Part shown: one piece after another, positions 34,363 to 43,303 of the stretch
Layout: every line of letters starts with the position of its first letter
Numbering within the stretch: position 1 is the stretch's first letter
Assembly: GCF_025147465.1 (NCBI RefSeq)
Contig: NZ_JALXOZ010000002.1
Span: 62,001-126,000 of the forward strand
DNA length: 64,000 nucleotides
Reading direction: 5' to 3'
Source of the DNA: Dermabacter sp. p3-SID358
GTDB lineage: Bacteria; Actinomycetota; Actinomycetes; Actinomycetales; Dermabacteraceae
Notes under the pieces: model-generated
The model's database searches: none
Told to the model about the DNA's origin: nothing
The model's input: only the letters and a program-made list of their open reading frames with translations
Program-made: the position numbers and the translations under genes

Positions 34363-36494
34363 CAGGCACGCCCCCTATTGATCTCGAAATTCTGCAAATA
34401 CGACGAGTACAGCCGCACTGGTTCCACACCCTCGGGAAGCTTCCGGCAGGCCATCTGGAATACCGCGTCGTCTTCAGTCACAAAAAACACCGTCCGCACA
34501 CCAGAAGCTCCTGCCAGAGCTTCGAAGAACTCAGCAGATTCATTGAAGTTTTCCAACACCGCATACACCTCGGAGACATTCCAGCCCCGAACGCCGAGCG
34601 AGGTGATGATCCGTCCCTGCGAACCCGCGCGGAGCCACAATATCGGTGCGACTCGTTCAAATGCGCGATGATGTCGCACAGATAAAGGCGACTCGTAAGT
34701 CAGCGTGAAGAACGCGGCATTCTCCTCGAAACCATCAGCCATCGGGAACTCGTCCGTGAACTTGTAGCCACCCTTAATCGGCTCCCCGTTGGGCGTCTTG
34801 CCCGTGATTGCAGCGGTCACGCGAGGCTTCGTAATGTAGTCACAGATGCCCAGCGCCTCCCACTCAGGATCACCCGGACGTAGGCCTTGCTTGCGGAGCT
34901 TCTTCTGCTCATCAGCGCTCACCTCGTTGTTCGTCACCGAGATGCACTGACGACGACCGCCGTCCTGCTTGTTCAAGCGCATCACGGCGTGAGCAGTGGT
35001 GCCCGAACCAGAGAAGAAGTCGAGGATTAATGCTTCGCTCTTATCTTTAGTGAAAAAGCGCAGCGCATCTTCTACGGCATAGAGAGACTTGGGAAATGGA
35101 AATCGCCGCCCGTCCAGAATGTTGGTCAGCAGTTTTGTTCCGCCCTGCTCCGGACTGTGCGAGCCCACCCTCCACTGAGTTCCGGTGACGAAGGTAGATC
35201 GATAACCCGTCTCGTCTACGATGATCGAGCCATCTTTCCTTTGACCCAAAATGGGAAAGAGACCACGCTCAACTTTATCAATATTCCCCTTCTTCAAATA
35301 TGTTACAGCTGTCTCCGAACCACGCCACCTCCCAAGCCTGAGATACCCTTTCGAAAGTAGCGCCTGCGCGTTCCGTGAACTTATTTGCCAGTTCCCTTCA
35401 GAGCCATCCTTGCGAATCGGCCAGATTGCACAACATCCATCAGGAACGCCCCTAAACTCTCTTCGGTTGCCAAAAAAAGGCTTCCCGACCGAATGAAAAA
35501 TCCCCTCCCCGTCTTCCTCGTAAACGAATATAGGATAAAATTGATTCGGACTATCTTCACGCTGGGTATTACTTCCAGAACGCATAAGTCCATCCCAACG
35601 AAGCTTTTCAGCACGCTTGTCGCGCGTCACCCTCCACTCAGCCGGCAGTGGCAAATCGAGCGGGGCCGACTTTCCAACAAACACGAAAAATATATACTCG
35701 TCGGTGCGCCTGAACGCTGCCTGACGTGCAGCACCACTCGGATTGATGACACTAGAAATCATCTGGGTGCGCGCCTCCGGAAAAGTCTGCTCTAACAGCA
35801 GCCCGAGACGAAGATATTCTTTCTCATCGATTGTGCAGATAAGTACCGAATCGTCTGGGTTGAGAAGTTCTTTGGCAACGAGGAGACGTCGTTCCATCAT
35901 GGCGAGCCATTTGGAATGGCGGTAGGCGTCGTCCCCTTCGACGTAGTCATTGTTGTACTTCCAGTCCTTCGCACCGGTGTTGTACGGAGGGTCGATGTAG
36001 ATCGCGTCGACCTTACCCCGGTGGGTGTAGGTCAGCATCTCGAGGGCATGGAAGTTTTCTGCGTTGATGACGGTGTGGAACGGCTTATCGCCGCCGCGCT
36101 CGAGGCGGCCGGTCTCGACGAGCCCTGGGAAGATGCCGTCCTTGAACTCAGCGACAACGACCAGGTCGTCGACAACTACGTCGCGCTGTTCCGGCTCCTC
36201 CGCGTACATCTCCACCAGGTGCGCGAACCTGCCGTCTTCTTCACGGGCGATGTGATCGACGAGCCACAGCCGGTTATCACCTATGGCCGCAGAGCCGCGT
36301 GGTTCGAGAACGCGTACCTTGCTACCGCGTTTGGGTGTGACACCGGGGAGTTCGACGGCTTCTGGCTGGTGGCGTTCAAAAACGAGTCCGAAGTTACGCC
36401 GACTGGTGAGAGCTCGAATCTCGCTCTCGAGGTCGGCCCCGAGCTGTGGATCTACTGCGTGGAGTTGACGCATGAGGTCAGTGAGTCGCGACAT
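34362..36494 (-). CDS. Type III restriction-modification DNA N6-adenine methyltransferase (Mod)
   Basis: This is a 710-residue methyltransferase and specificity subunit. The catalytic motif is DPPYNTG at 168-174 and the SAM motif LDFFSGSGTTAH is at 491-502; that order marks a beta-class N6-adenine enzyme. Between them lies the target recognition domain (about 250-470). Its DNA (about 35.1-35.8 kb) is visibly more AT-rich than the flanks, typical of exchanged recognition domains. The stop overlaps the res start. With Res it forms an intact type III system protecting against phage or plasmid DNA. The target sequence cannot be read from the protein. Confidence 0.92.
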   Translation of the reverse strand: MSRLTDLMRQLHAVDPQLGADLESEIRALTSRRNFGLVFERHQPEAVELPGVTPKRGSKVRVLEPRGSAAIGDNRLWLVDHIAREEDGRFAHLVEMYAEEPEQRDVVVDDLVVVAEFKDGIFPGLVETGRLERGGDKPFHTVINAENFHALEMLTYTHRGKVDAIYIDPPYNTGAKDWKYNNDYVEGDDAYRHSKWLAMMERRLLVAKELLNPDDSVLICTIDEKEYLRLGLLLEQTFPEARTQMISSVINPSGAARQAAFRRTDEYIFFVFVGKSAPLDLPLPAEWRVTRDKRAEKLRWDGLMRSGSNTQREDSPNQFYPIFVYEEDGEGIFHSVGKPFFGNRREFRGVPDGCCAIWPIRKDGSEGNWQISSRNAQALLSKGYLRLGRWRGSETAVTYLKKGNIDKVERGLFPILGQRKDGSIIVDETGYRSTFVTGTQWRVGSHSPEQGGTKLLTNILDGRRFPFPKSLYAVEDALRFFTKDKSEALILDFFSGSGTTAHAVMRLNKQDGGRRQCISVTNNEVSADEQKKLRKQGLRPGDPEWEALGICDYITKPRVTAAITGKTPNGEPIKGGYKFTDEFPMADGFEENAAFFTLTYESPLSVRHHRAFERVAPILWLRAGSQGRIITSLGVRGWNVSEVYAVLENFNESAEFFEALAGASGVRTVFFVTEDDAVFQMACRKLPEGVEPVRLYSSYLQNFEINRGRA

Positions 36495-37026
36495 TCGCGT
36501 TCTCCTCGTCGGTTGTGGCCCTAACAGTCGAAATGTTTTGCATTATGTTCCCTGGTACTTGCTTTGTTCTCTAATTGTGTCGCTTTGCTTGAGTGTGCGC
36601 CAGTAATGAATCTCGAACTGCCTGGGTGTGTGTTGCTTCAGCACTTCGCCAGACGCGTGCCGCTACATCGCCGCAACGTCTGCTTGGGATTCTAAAGTCC
36701 CCTACCCCGTGGTGCTCTCACGTGGGCGTTCTGGGTCCCCGCTTAAAACACCCACCCTCCTAGCGGAGCTGGGAACGAACGTATTTTCACTACGCACTTT
36801 TGGAAAGGACCCCGTCATACTCCACACACAGCCGGAAGGCGAGATTTACGTGAGGAGGCCGCGGTCAGAGATATCAACCAGCGAGATTAAGGCGCAAGCT
36901 CGAGCAAGCGCGGACAACGAGGGGGAATCTAGTGAAGCGCAGCGCTAGTTTCTGCACGCGGGCGATTCTTGATGGAAGATAGCTGGCCGGTAGATCTCCG
37001 GTGTGGTTGTGCGGTTACAACACAGA
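36495..37026. other. AT-richer gap upstream of mod
   Basis: Contains the mod promoter region (TTTTGCATTATGTTCC, lower GC). A 106-codon plus-strand frame at 36628-36948 is unlike anything I know (EGEIYVRRPRSEISTSEIKAQARA near its end). I do not call it a gene. Confidence 0.4.
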
Positions 37027-37057
37027 GGTGCCGAGCCCATGCGGGCTCGGCGCCTTT
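37027..37057. terminator. Strong hairpin terminator downstream of the GH172 operon
   Basis: GGTGCCGAGCCC and GGGCTCGGCGCC form 12-bp arms (one G-T pair) around ATGC. TTTGTAGTCTTT follows on plus. It is about 65 bp past the GH172 stop on minus. Confidence 0.8.
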
Positions 37058-37121
37058 GTAGTCTTTCTGCCCATACGGGCACCTTCGCGGTGACTCCGCG
37101 GTAAGTGGTGAGTCGAAGAGG

Positions 37122-38219
37122 TTAGCGCGGTCGGCGGCTCTCGGCAGAGCCCACCGTGCCGCTCACATCCGTCGGGTGGTCGAGGTACCAGTAGGCAACG
37201 CTCGCGATGTCGTCATTGCGCTCGAACAAGCCGTTGTCCCAGTCGCCAATCATCTGCTGCGTGACGCGCAAATCCTCAGCGAAGTAGATCGGATCAAGAA
37301 GGTGCCAGCGATACATATCGAAGTGCGGAGGCATGCCGTGCTCGTAGTTCGAGAACTTCGAGCGGTCCTTGACGTCGACGCGCGTGAAACCGAATGAGTG
37401 GCTCGAGTAGGTCTGAGGGATCGGTTCTGGATCCTTCCGCAAAGCATCCTGGAATGCCCAGGAGCCACCCACATAATCTTCAAGGCCCGTGCTCGTGAGG
37501 GTGGGCCATTTCTCGTCTCCGTCGATGAAGAACTTGAGCTCGCCCTCGCCCCACCAGTAACGCTCAAGCGAAGTCAGGGTGAAGAAAGAACCGAGGTAAA
37601 CGCCGCTGCCCTTAATGTTTTCGAGAACGACGTGGTCATTGCCCTTCCCCAGATCGCCATTGCTCCTGCGCCACTGCGCATGGAAGTAGCCCGCCGAATC
37701 ATCAAGCTCGTCGCCCAGTGTGCAATCCACCTGGTAGAAGAAGCCTTCGATGACATCCGGATGCTGGCTTTCGATGACGATCCGGGCGTGCGAACGGAAC
37801 GGCATAGCGATAAATGAGTTGAACCCGGAGTTGGGCGCCACCACAATTGGGAGGGACTCCACGCGACTGGAAATAGCACCACCGCAGCAAAAGAAGTCCC
37901 CAAGGGGCGCCACGACCGAAGGCGATTCCTCGCCATCCCAATACATTTTCACGAGGAGATTGCGGTACACGAAGGGGTTCGCCTTGGTCACCGCATTACA
38001 CGTGATCCAGATATGCCGCACAACACCGGGGCCCTTAACGTCGACGAGGACGAACTCCTCCCCCGGCTTGAGGTCTACGCACGGCGATCCCTTGCGGGCA
38101 ACACCGAGATGCGATGCGGCCTGCGCGGCCTTTCCCTTCTCACCGCGAGGATTCTCCGCGTTGAAGGTCCGGGTCACAACGCCCGACTTCATGTCTGTGG
38201 GGTCGAAAATATTCAGCAC
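37122..38219 (-). CDS. GH172 (DUF2961) glycoside hydrolase
   Basis: This is a 365-residue protein of the DUF2961 family, now glycoside hydrolase family 172. Members described in the literature act on D-fructofuranosyl or D-arabinofuranosyl linkages, including inulobiose-derived difructose and mycobacterial arabinan. Typical stretches are GPGVVRHIWIT, VVAPLGDFFCCG, MPFRSHARIVIE, FFYQVDCT and the late STGLEDYVGGSW with YRWHLLDPIYF. No signal peptide, so the substrate must enter first, which the adjoining ABC importer would do. The GTG at 38219 follows AAGGAG. It ends an operon LacI-SBP-permease-permease-GH172. Confidence 0.88.
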   Translation of the reverse strand: MLNIFDPTDMKSGVVTRTFNAENPRGEKGKAAQAASHLGVARKGSPCVDLKPGEEFVLVDVKGPGVVRHIWITCNAVTKANPFVYRNLLVKMYWDGEESPSVVAPLGDFFCCGGAISSRVESLPIVVAPNSGFNSFIAMPFRSHARIVIESQHPDVIEGFFYQVDCTLGDELDDSAGYFHAQWRRSNGDLGKGNDHVVLENIKGSGVYLGSFFTLTSLERYWWGEGELKFFIDGDEKWPTLTSTGLEDYVGGSWAFQDALRKDPEPIPQTYSSHSFGFTRVDVKDRSKFSNYEHGMPPHFDMYRWHLLDPIYFAEDLRVTQQMIGDWDNGLFERNDDIASVAYWYLDHPTDVSGTVGSAESRRPR

Positions 38220-38230
38220 TTTTGCTCCTT

Positions 38231-39127
38231 CTACTTCACAGCGCCGGCGGTCACGCCGTTGCTCAAGGTTTTCTGGAAAATAAGGAAGAACACGATGGTG
38301 GGCAGCAGGGAGAGGAACGAACCGGCGTTCACGACGGTCATATCCACCGTGTATTGACCGCGAAGTGTCGCGAGCGCGATCGGAATCGTTTGCGCATCCT
38401 GGCTATTCAAAAGCACAACCGGGATATAGAACTCGTTCCATGTCCAAATGAAGAAGAACACCATCAAGACAGCAAGCGTCGGGCGAATCACCGGAACGAC
38501 AACCGTCCACAGAATTCTCCAGCGGCTCGCGCCATCAACACGTGCGGCTTCGAGAAGCTCACGCGGGAACGTTCCGAGCACCCCTGCGAGCAGGTAGGTG
38601 CCGAATGCTCCCTGCAGCACGATGAAGATGATGATGACTGACCAAATCGTGTTGAGAGTGCCCGTTGCTTGCGCGATGTAGAACAGCGGGTAAATGAGCG
38701 CTTCTTGCGGAATCATGGTCCCGAGGAGAAGAACCGCAAGAACACCGGTGCGCATTTTGATCCTGCCGATACCGATCGCATAGGCAGCGAGCATCGAAAT
38801 CAACACACCAACAACGGCAACGACGACCGAGATCACGATTGAATTCGTGAGGGCTTTCGGAAAGTCGATGATGTCGAGGTAACTCTGAAGCGGCCCTAGA
38901 TCAAACTTTTCCGGCAACGCCAAGGGGCCCCTCGTGGAGTAGTCCGCCGGGCTCTTGAAAGCATTGAGCACAACCAAAAGGAACGGCGAAAGAACGAGCA
39001 GGGCGCCGGCGCATGTCGCGATAAGCATGAGCAAGGATCCGGGTCTCACGCGCTCCCACAGCGTCCCTCGCTCCCGCTTCTGAATTTTGACGTCTCTCAA
39101 CGGGTCTTTAGTCACCGAATCACGCAT
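38231..39127 (-). CDS. Carbohydrate ABC transporter permease (MalG type)
   Basis: This is a 298-residue inner-membrane permease of the CUT1 family. Six membrane segments can be traced, and the EAA loop contacting the ATPase is LLEAARVDGASRWRILWTVVVPVIRP. The C-terminal GAVK fits MalG-type proteins. The ATG at 39127 overlaps the upstream permease by 8 bases and has AAGGAGGAG upstream, so I preferred it to a start 13 codons earlier. No ATPase gene is in the operon; as usual for CUT1 systems in Gram-positives, a shared MsiK-type ATPase elsewhere is expected. Confidence 0.93.
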   Translation of the reverse strand: MRDSVTKDPLRDVKIQKRERGTLWERVRPGSLLMLIATCAGALLVLSPFLLVVLNAFKSPADYSTRGPLALPEKFDLGPLQSYLDIIDFPKALTNSIVISVVVAVVGVLISMLAAYAIGIGRIKMRTGVLAVLLLGTMIPQEALIYPLFYIAQATGTLNTIWSVIIIFIVLQGAFGTYLLAGVLGTFPRELLEAARVDGASRWRILWTVVVPVIRPTLAVLMVFFFIWTWNEFYIPVVLLNSQDAQTIPIALATLRGQYTVDMTVVNAGSFLSLLPTIVFFLIFQKTLSNGVTAGAVK

Positions 39128-40061
39128 CTTCGCTCCTCCTTTGAACCCACAGCATGACGAGTGCAACCACGAGGATCACCGCCGCCATCACTGTGGCGAT
39201 AGTCGCGCCGTATCCCACACGAGAGAGCTCGAAGAAGTTGCGGTAGGCGTAGTAGCTCGGCACTACCGTCGATCCCTCGGGCCCGCCTCCGGTCAGGATG
39301 AGGATGGGCGCGAAGACCTTGAGAGCGGCGACGGTCGCCGTCAGGGTCACGATGAAAATTTCGGGCCGGATCTCCGGGATGGTGATTTTCCGAAGTTGCT
39401 GAAACCATGAAGCACCGTCAAGGTCTGCCGCCTCATAGAGAGACGGATCGACTCGCCCGAGCGCCGCCATGAAGATGACGAGTGGGTATCCGAGCTGCAA
39501 CCACACGAGCATGAGCATGACCGTGACGATCGCGACCTTCGGGTCACCGAGCCAATCCGGCGGATTGGAGATCCCCACGCTGCGAAGGACCGCGTTCACC
39601 GCACCCGCATCCGTATTCATCACCCAGCTCCAAATAAAGCCGGCAACGGCAATGGGGAGGATCTGCGGAAGGTAGTAGCATCCGCGCAAGAAGCTTGCGA
39701 TGCGAGCTCCGTATCGCGGGGCCACGAGGTTGAAGAGGATCGCGGCGAGGAGAAGACCCAGAAGTGTGGGAACGACGACGATCGCCACGATCATCAAGAG
39801 CGAGTTCTTGAACGACATCCAAAAGGCATCGTCCTGGAACAAGGTGGTGTAGTTCTCGAGCCCTACCCAATTCATCTGCGCGGCTCCGCCTCGCCAGTCA
39901 AAGAGACTGATGAAGAGGTTTCCGAACAGTGGGATTAAGACGATGACCGAAAAGCCGATTGTCATCGGCAACAAGTACGGCCAATACCGTTCCTTGTGCC
40001 GAGCGTTGTGACGATCCCGGTCTCTAGGCCGAGCTCGACCCTCCACGCTTATTGCACTCAT
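39120..40061 (-). CDS. Carbohydrate ABC transporter permease (MalF type)
   Basis: This is a 313-residue CUT1 permease. Membrane segments include YLLPMTIGFSVIVLIPLFGNLFI and LLMIVAIVVVPTLLGLLLAAILF. The EAA loop is LYEAADLDGASWFQQLRKITIPEIRP. The ATG at 40061 follows GGGAAG by eight bases; a GTG three codons earlier overlaps the binding-protein stop and is a possible alternative. It pairs with the MalG-type permease to form the pore. Confidence 0.93.
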   Translation of the reverse strand: MSAISVEGRARPRDRDRHNARHKERYWPYLLPMTIGFSVIVLIPLFGNLFISLFDWRGGAAQMNWVGLENYTTLFQDDAFWMSFKNSLLMIVAIVVVPTLLGLLLAAILFNLVAPRYGARIASFLRGCYYLPQILPIAVAGFIWSWVMNTDAGAVNAVLRSVGISNPPDWLGDPKVAIVTVMLMLVWLQLGYPLVIFMAALGRVDPSLYEAADLDGASWFQQLRKITIPEIRPEIFIVTLTATVAALKVFAPILILTGGGPEGSTVVPSYYAYRNFFELSRVGYGATIATVMAAVILVVALVMLWVQRRSEDA

Positions 40062-40066
40062 CGCGG

Positions 40067-41371
40067 TCACTTCCCAGTGCCTGCGTCATAGAAGTCCTGA
40101 AGAGCCTTGATGAAATCGTCCGCGGTCTCGTTCCCGTTCGACATCGCCTGCATGTGTTCCTGGATGAAGTCGAGGAACCCGATCACCGGGTAGTCGGGGT
40201 AGTACGACAGCACATCGCCGTCCATGAGCTCAACGAAGCGCTCGGTGTACTCGCGTGTGCGTTCATCACTGATCGTGGAAGGGTCACCTGCAATCGGCAG
40301 GCCGCCAAGTTCGCCGATCACATTTTGTACTTCGTCCGAGAGCGTGATCTCGATCCACTCGTACGCGAGCTCCTTGTTCTTCGCGCGGTCCGGAACGCCC
40401 CACAGGTGGCCCGACGAGCCCATCACAAGGTTTGCTCCGGGGAAGGTTGCGTAGCCCCAATTGAAGTCTGCTTCACTCACTGCTCGGTGGAAAACGCCGT
40501 GGTTCCACACAACCATCGCGGCCTTGCCGCTGAGGAAGTTCACCGTCGCTTGCTCGAAGTTGAGGCCCGCGATGTCCTTGCCGACGTACCCTCGCTCGAT
40601 CCATGACTGGAAACGCTTGGTACCCTCTGCCCACGGGCCGGAGGTGAAGTCCACGGGATTCTTCACAAACATGAAGTCATCGATTTCGTCGCGTGTCGCG
40701 ATTGCCGACACGAGCGAGTACCACACCCACATTTGGTTGAATCCTTGGCTCGTTGCCGCCGAGCTTGCAATTGGGGTGACCCCAGCTGCCATGAGCTTGT
40801 CCATCCCGGTCTCGAGCGCGTCGAGATCACTAAAGTCTGGTTCTACCCCGTGCTCCTTGAGCAGGTCCTCGTTGTAGAACAGCGTGACGTACTCGCCGAT
40901 GTTAGGAATTCCGTACCAATCGCCCGAGCCAGCCATGCCGTTCTCGTACAATGCGAACGAACGCATGGAGGGACCGACCTTGTCGTCCCAACCGCGCTTG
41001 CTGACTTCATCAGTGAGGTTGGTGAGCAGGCCTTGCATGGCGAGCTGGCCACCGTCGGCATTTCCCTTGTTGAACTCGATGACATCGGGAACGTCATTGC
41101 CCGAGAGCGTAATTTTTGCGTTCTGGCGCACGGCGTCGAAGCTCGTTTGCTCGAAGCTCACCGTCACGTCAGGGTGCTTCTCCTTGAAGATTTCGAGCGC
41201 CTTCTTCCACCCTTGGCCTTGAGCCGAGGTCGGATCCTCGTACTGGAGGATCTTGAGCGACTTGCCGTCGCCCTCGCCCGACGACCCACATGCGGTGAGG
41301 CCCGTGGCGAGCACCGGCGCGGCGGCGGCGATGCCGAGAGCGCCAAGAGTCTGACGTCGCGTGATTTTCAT
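40067..41371 (-). CDS. Carbohydrate ABC transporter substrate-binding lipoprotein
   Basis: This is a 434-residue extracellular sugar-binding protein (family 1). The signal carries a twin-arginine-like TRRQTLGALG and the lipobox LTAC, with lipidation at Cys28. The body shows the family fold: VTVSFEQTSFDAVRQNAKITLSGNDVPDVIEFN and later GYATFPG..GVPDRAKNKELAYEWI. The ATG at 41371 follows AGGTAAGAAA. The bound sugar is unknown; the operon's GH172 enzyme suggests a fructose- or arabinose-furanoside oligosaccharide. The gene begins about 25 bp after the LacI regulator. Confidence 0.92.
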   Translation of the reverse strand: MKITRRQTLGALGIAAAAPVLATGLTACGSSGEGDGKSLKILQYEDPTSAQGQGWKKALEIFKEKHPDVTVSFEQTSFDAVRQNAKITLSGNDVPDVIEFNKGNADGGQLAMQGLLTNLTDEVSKRGWDDKVGPSMRSFALYENGMAGSGDWYGIPNIGEYVTLFYNEDLLKEHGVEPDFSDLDALETGMDKLMAAGVTPIASSAATSQGFNQMWVWYSLVSAIATRDEIDDFMFVKNPVDFTSGPWAEGTKRFQSWIERGYVGKDIAGLNFEQATVNFLSGKAAMVVWNHGVFHRAVSEADFNWGYATFPGANLVMGSSGHLWGVPDRAKNKELAYEWIEITLSDEVQNVIGELGGLPIAGDPSTISDERTREYTERFVELMDGDVLSYYPDYPVIGFLDFIQEHMQAMSNGNETADDFIKALQDFYDAGTGK

Positions 41372-41396
41372 TTTCTTACCTTTCACTTGATGCGGT

Positions 41397-42428
41397 TCAT
41401 TCCGCAGTGGTGGAAACGGAGTTTCGAGAAATTAGAGGGCAGGGGACCTTGATGCGAGACGGTTCGGTCGGTCCGTGGTCGATCAATTGCACGAGCTGGC
41501 GTACTGCCTCGGCGCTCATGCGAGGGTGGGGAAGTTCGACGGCCGTCAGGCGTGGCTCAAAGAATTCGGACGTGTATTGCACGTTGTCGAATCCCACAAT
41601 GCTGAGATCATTCGGGATTGAAAGGCCCATGGCGTGGGCTGCGCGCGCGACGCCAAAAGCTGTTCGGTCGGAGAAGCAGAAAAGGGCTGTGGGGCGTTCC
41701 TCAGCACTTCCACTGAGCAGCTCCTTAGCTGCCATTTCGCCAGCAGAAATCGAAGGGTCTAGCGCATTGATCACGAGGGCTGAGTTCTCGTCTTCGAAAA
41801 ACTCCCGCATCGCTTTGCGGTAGCCCTCCTCACGCAGATGGCGAGCGATGTACTTTTCCTCGTCGACTCCGATGTAGCCGATGCGGGAGTGGCCCGCATC
41901 GATGAGGTGCTTTGTCGCGTCATAGGCGCCCTGAACTTCGTCGGCGATAACCTCCGTCACGACGGGTGTGAGTCCAGAACTGACACAGTCGAGGAAAACA
42001 AAGGGCACACCGTGCGGAACCTCAGGTATCTGGCGCCTGCGAAAGTAGTCCGCGGCGAAGATGATGCCGTCCACATCGCGCTGAAGGGCCGTGCGAATCG
42101 CGTCCTGCTCGGCGTTCGGCCCCTCAAGGACGGGGATCGTCACGAGGATGTACCCGGCCTCCGTCGCCGCTGATTGCGCGCCCAACACGAGGCCGGGAAG
42201 GAAGAGGTCATCAGCGCTCGTGTGACTGATAAGGGCAATCGCGTGGCTCTTATTGAGCTTGAGTCCGATCGCATGGAGGTTGGGCGTGTACCCCATGTCC
42301 ATGGCCGCTGTGCGAATACGCTCGGCGAGTTCTGGGTTCACTCTCCCCTGATCCTTGCGATTCAGGGCAAGCGAGACCGTCGAGACTGATACACCGAGCT
42401 GCTCGGCGATGTCTCGCATACGCACCAT
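41397..42428 (-). CDS. LacI family transcriptional regulator of the GH172 operon
   Basis: This is a 343-residue repressor. The DNA-binding helix-turn-helix and hinge are at residues 4-60 (MRDIAEQLGVSVSTVSLALNRKDQGRVNPELAERI). The periplasmic-binding-protein-like effector domain follows (VDGIIFAAD, GHSRIGYIG, PTALFCFSDRTAFGVA, DLSIVGFDNV). The ATG at 42428 has AAAGGAAG upstream. The longer frame to 42494 would run through two operator-like sites and is unlikely. As first gene of the operon it probably represses itself and the transporter, with the imported sugar as inducer. Confidence 0.92.
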   Translation of the reverse strand: MVRMRDIAEQLGVSVSTVSLALNRKDQGRVNPELAERIRTAAMDMGYTPNLHAIGLKLNKSHAIALISHTSADDLFLPGLVLGAQSAATEAGYILVTIPVLEGPNAEQDAIRTALQRDVDGIIFAADYFRRRQIPEVPHGVPFVFLDCVSSGLTPVVTEVIADEVQGAYDATKHLIDAGHSRIGYIGVDEEKYIARHLREEGYRKAMREFFEDENSALVINALDPSISAGEMAAKELLSGSAEERPTALFCFSDRTAFGVARAAHAMGLSIPNDLSIVGFDNVQYTSEFFEPRLTAVELPHPRMSAEAVRQLVQLIDHGPTEPSRIKVPCPLISRNSVSTTAE

Positions 42429-42459
42429 TGCCGCCACTTCCTTTGCGCCGTTACCGTGG

Positions 42460-42503
42460 GTCAATCGATTTACTCGTGACGTTAGAGACGTCAAACGGTT
42501 GAC
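42460..42503. promoter_or_regulatory. Pair of LacI-type operators
   Basis: GTCAATCGATTTAC (42460-42473) and GTCAAACGGTTGAC (42490-42503) are near-palindromes with central CG, the LacI-family form. Their centres are 30 bp apart, upstream of the regulator start at 42428. The rest of 42504-42641 contains no other feature that I can name. Confidence 0.75.
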
Positions 42504-42641
42504 GCAACGACGAATCTGAAGAATTTTGTTATGGGCTCCCCGTTACGGCTTGGCTCGTCTTTCGGCGACTAGGATCGGGACTGTTGTCCAGTAAGGGCAG
42601 CGCCAACTGCCAGGCTGCACCGATCGCGAAGGAGGACGCCC

Positions 42642-43205
42642 ATGGCACGTCGCTGGTCCGTCCCGCCTGCGCGCGAGCGCGGCGAGGTTTTACTTGCGAG
42701 TGGTCCAAGCGGCGTTTTCCATTGCATTTACAGCTTTCCCTCCGCGATTGCCGCGGTTCTCTTTGGAGGGTTTGCCACGTTTCTCATTCTCGATCCCGGG
42801 AAAGCCACGCAAGCGGCGCTCATCATCGGGACGATCTTTCTGGCGGGCCTTGCCTTCTTTCTTCTCGCGGGGTTCGTGTGGTGCACGCGCTTTGGGGTGT
42901 GGGCTACGCGACGCGGTGTGCTCGTTCGCTACATTCCGGGTCGAACGACGTTCCTCCCGTGGACAGCGATCACCGCTTTCGAACCTGGGATGCACGATGG
43001 AGTGGAGTTGCGATCCCTGACTGCACGCATGGTCGATGGCACGAGCACCATGGTCCCTATTCTCTACAGAACAGACGGGCGACGGAACTTTCTCTCCTCG
43101 ACAATCACGCCTGAAGGCGCCCGCTACGTGGGCTCCGACGTGAACCCCGCGGTCGTGCTGCCCCAACTGCTTGACCTGCATCGCCAGGGGCGGCTCGGGG
43201 CATAA
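42642..43205 (+). CDS. PH-domain-like membrane protein, copy 1
   Basis: This is a 187-residue protein of unknown function. Two membrane segments (about 28-50 and 61-84) are followed by a soluble PH-like beta domain (VWATRRGVLVRYIPGRTTFLPWTAITAFEPG, TITPEGARYVGSDVNP). It resembles actinobacterial proteins with a transmembrane hairpin and a bacterial PH domain. Similar to the next gene over its whole length, so they form a tandem duplication. The ATG follows GGAGG. Confidence 0.6.
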   Translation: MARRWSVPPARERGEVLLASGPSGVFHCIYSFPSAIAAVLFGGFATFLILDPGKATQAALIIGTIFLAGLAFFLLAGFVWCTRFGVWATRRGVLVRYIPGRTTFLPWTAITAFEPGMHDGVELRSLTARMVDGTSTMVPILYRTDGRRNFLSSTITPEGARYVGSDVNPAVVLPQLLDLHRQGRLGA

Positions 43206-43303
43206 CCCAAGCCCGGACTTCGATTTCCCTCTGCGACAGCGTCACGCCTGCACCGGTCGCCTGCCATACTTGAGACAGATCCCCGCCACAAAGGAGCACG
43301 CCC

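Noticed and set aside
36628..36948. 106-codon plus-strand frame
   Set aside because: No family resemblance, no clear ribosome site, atypical codon use; kept only as a note in the gap entry.
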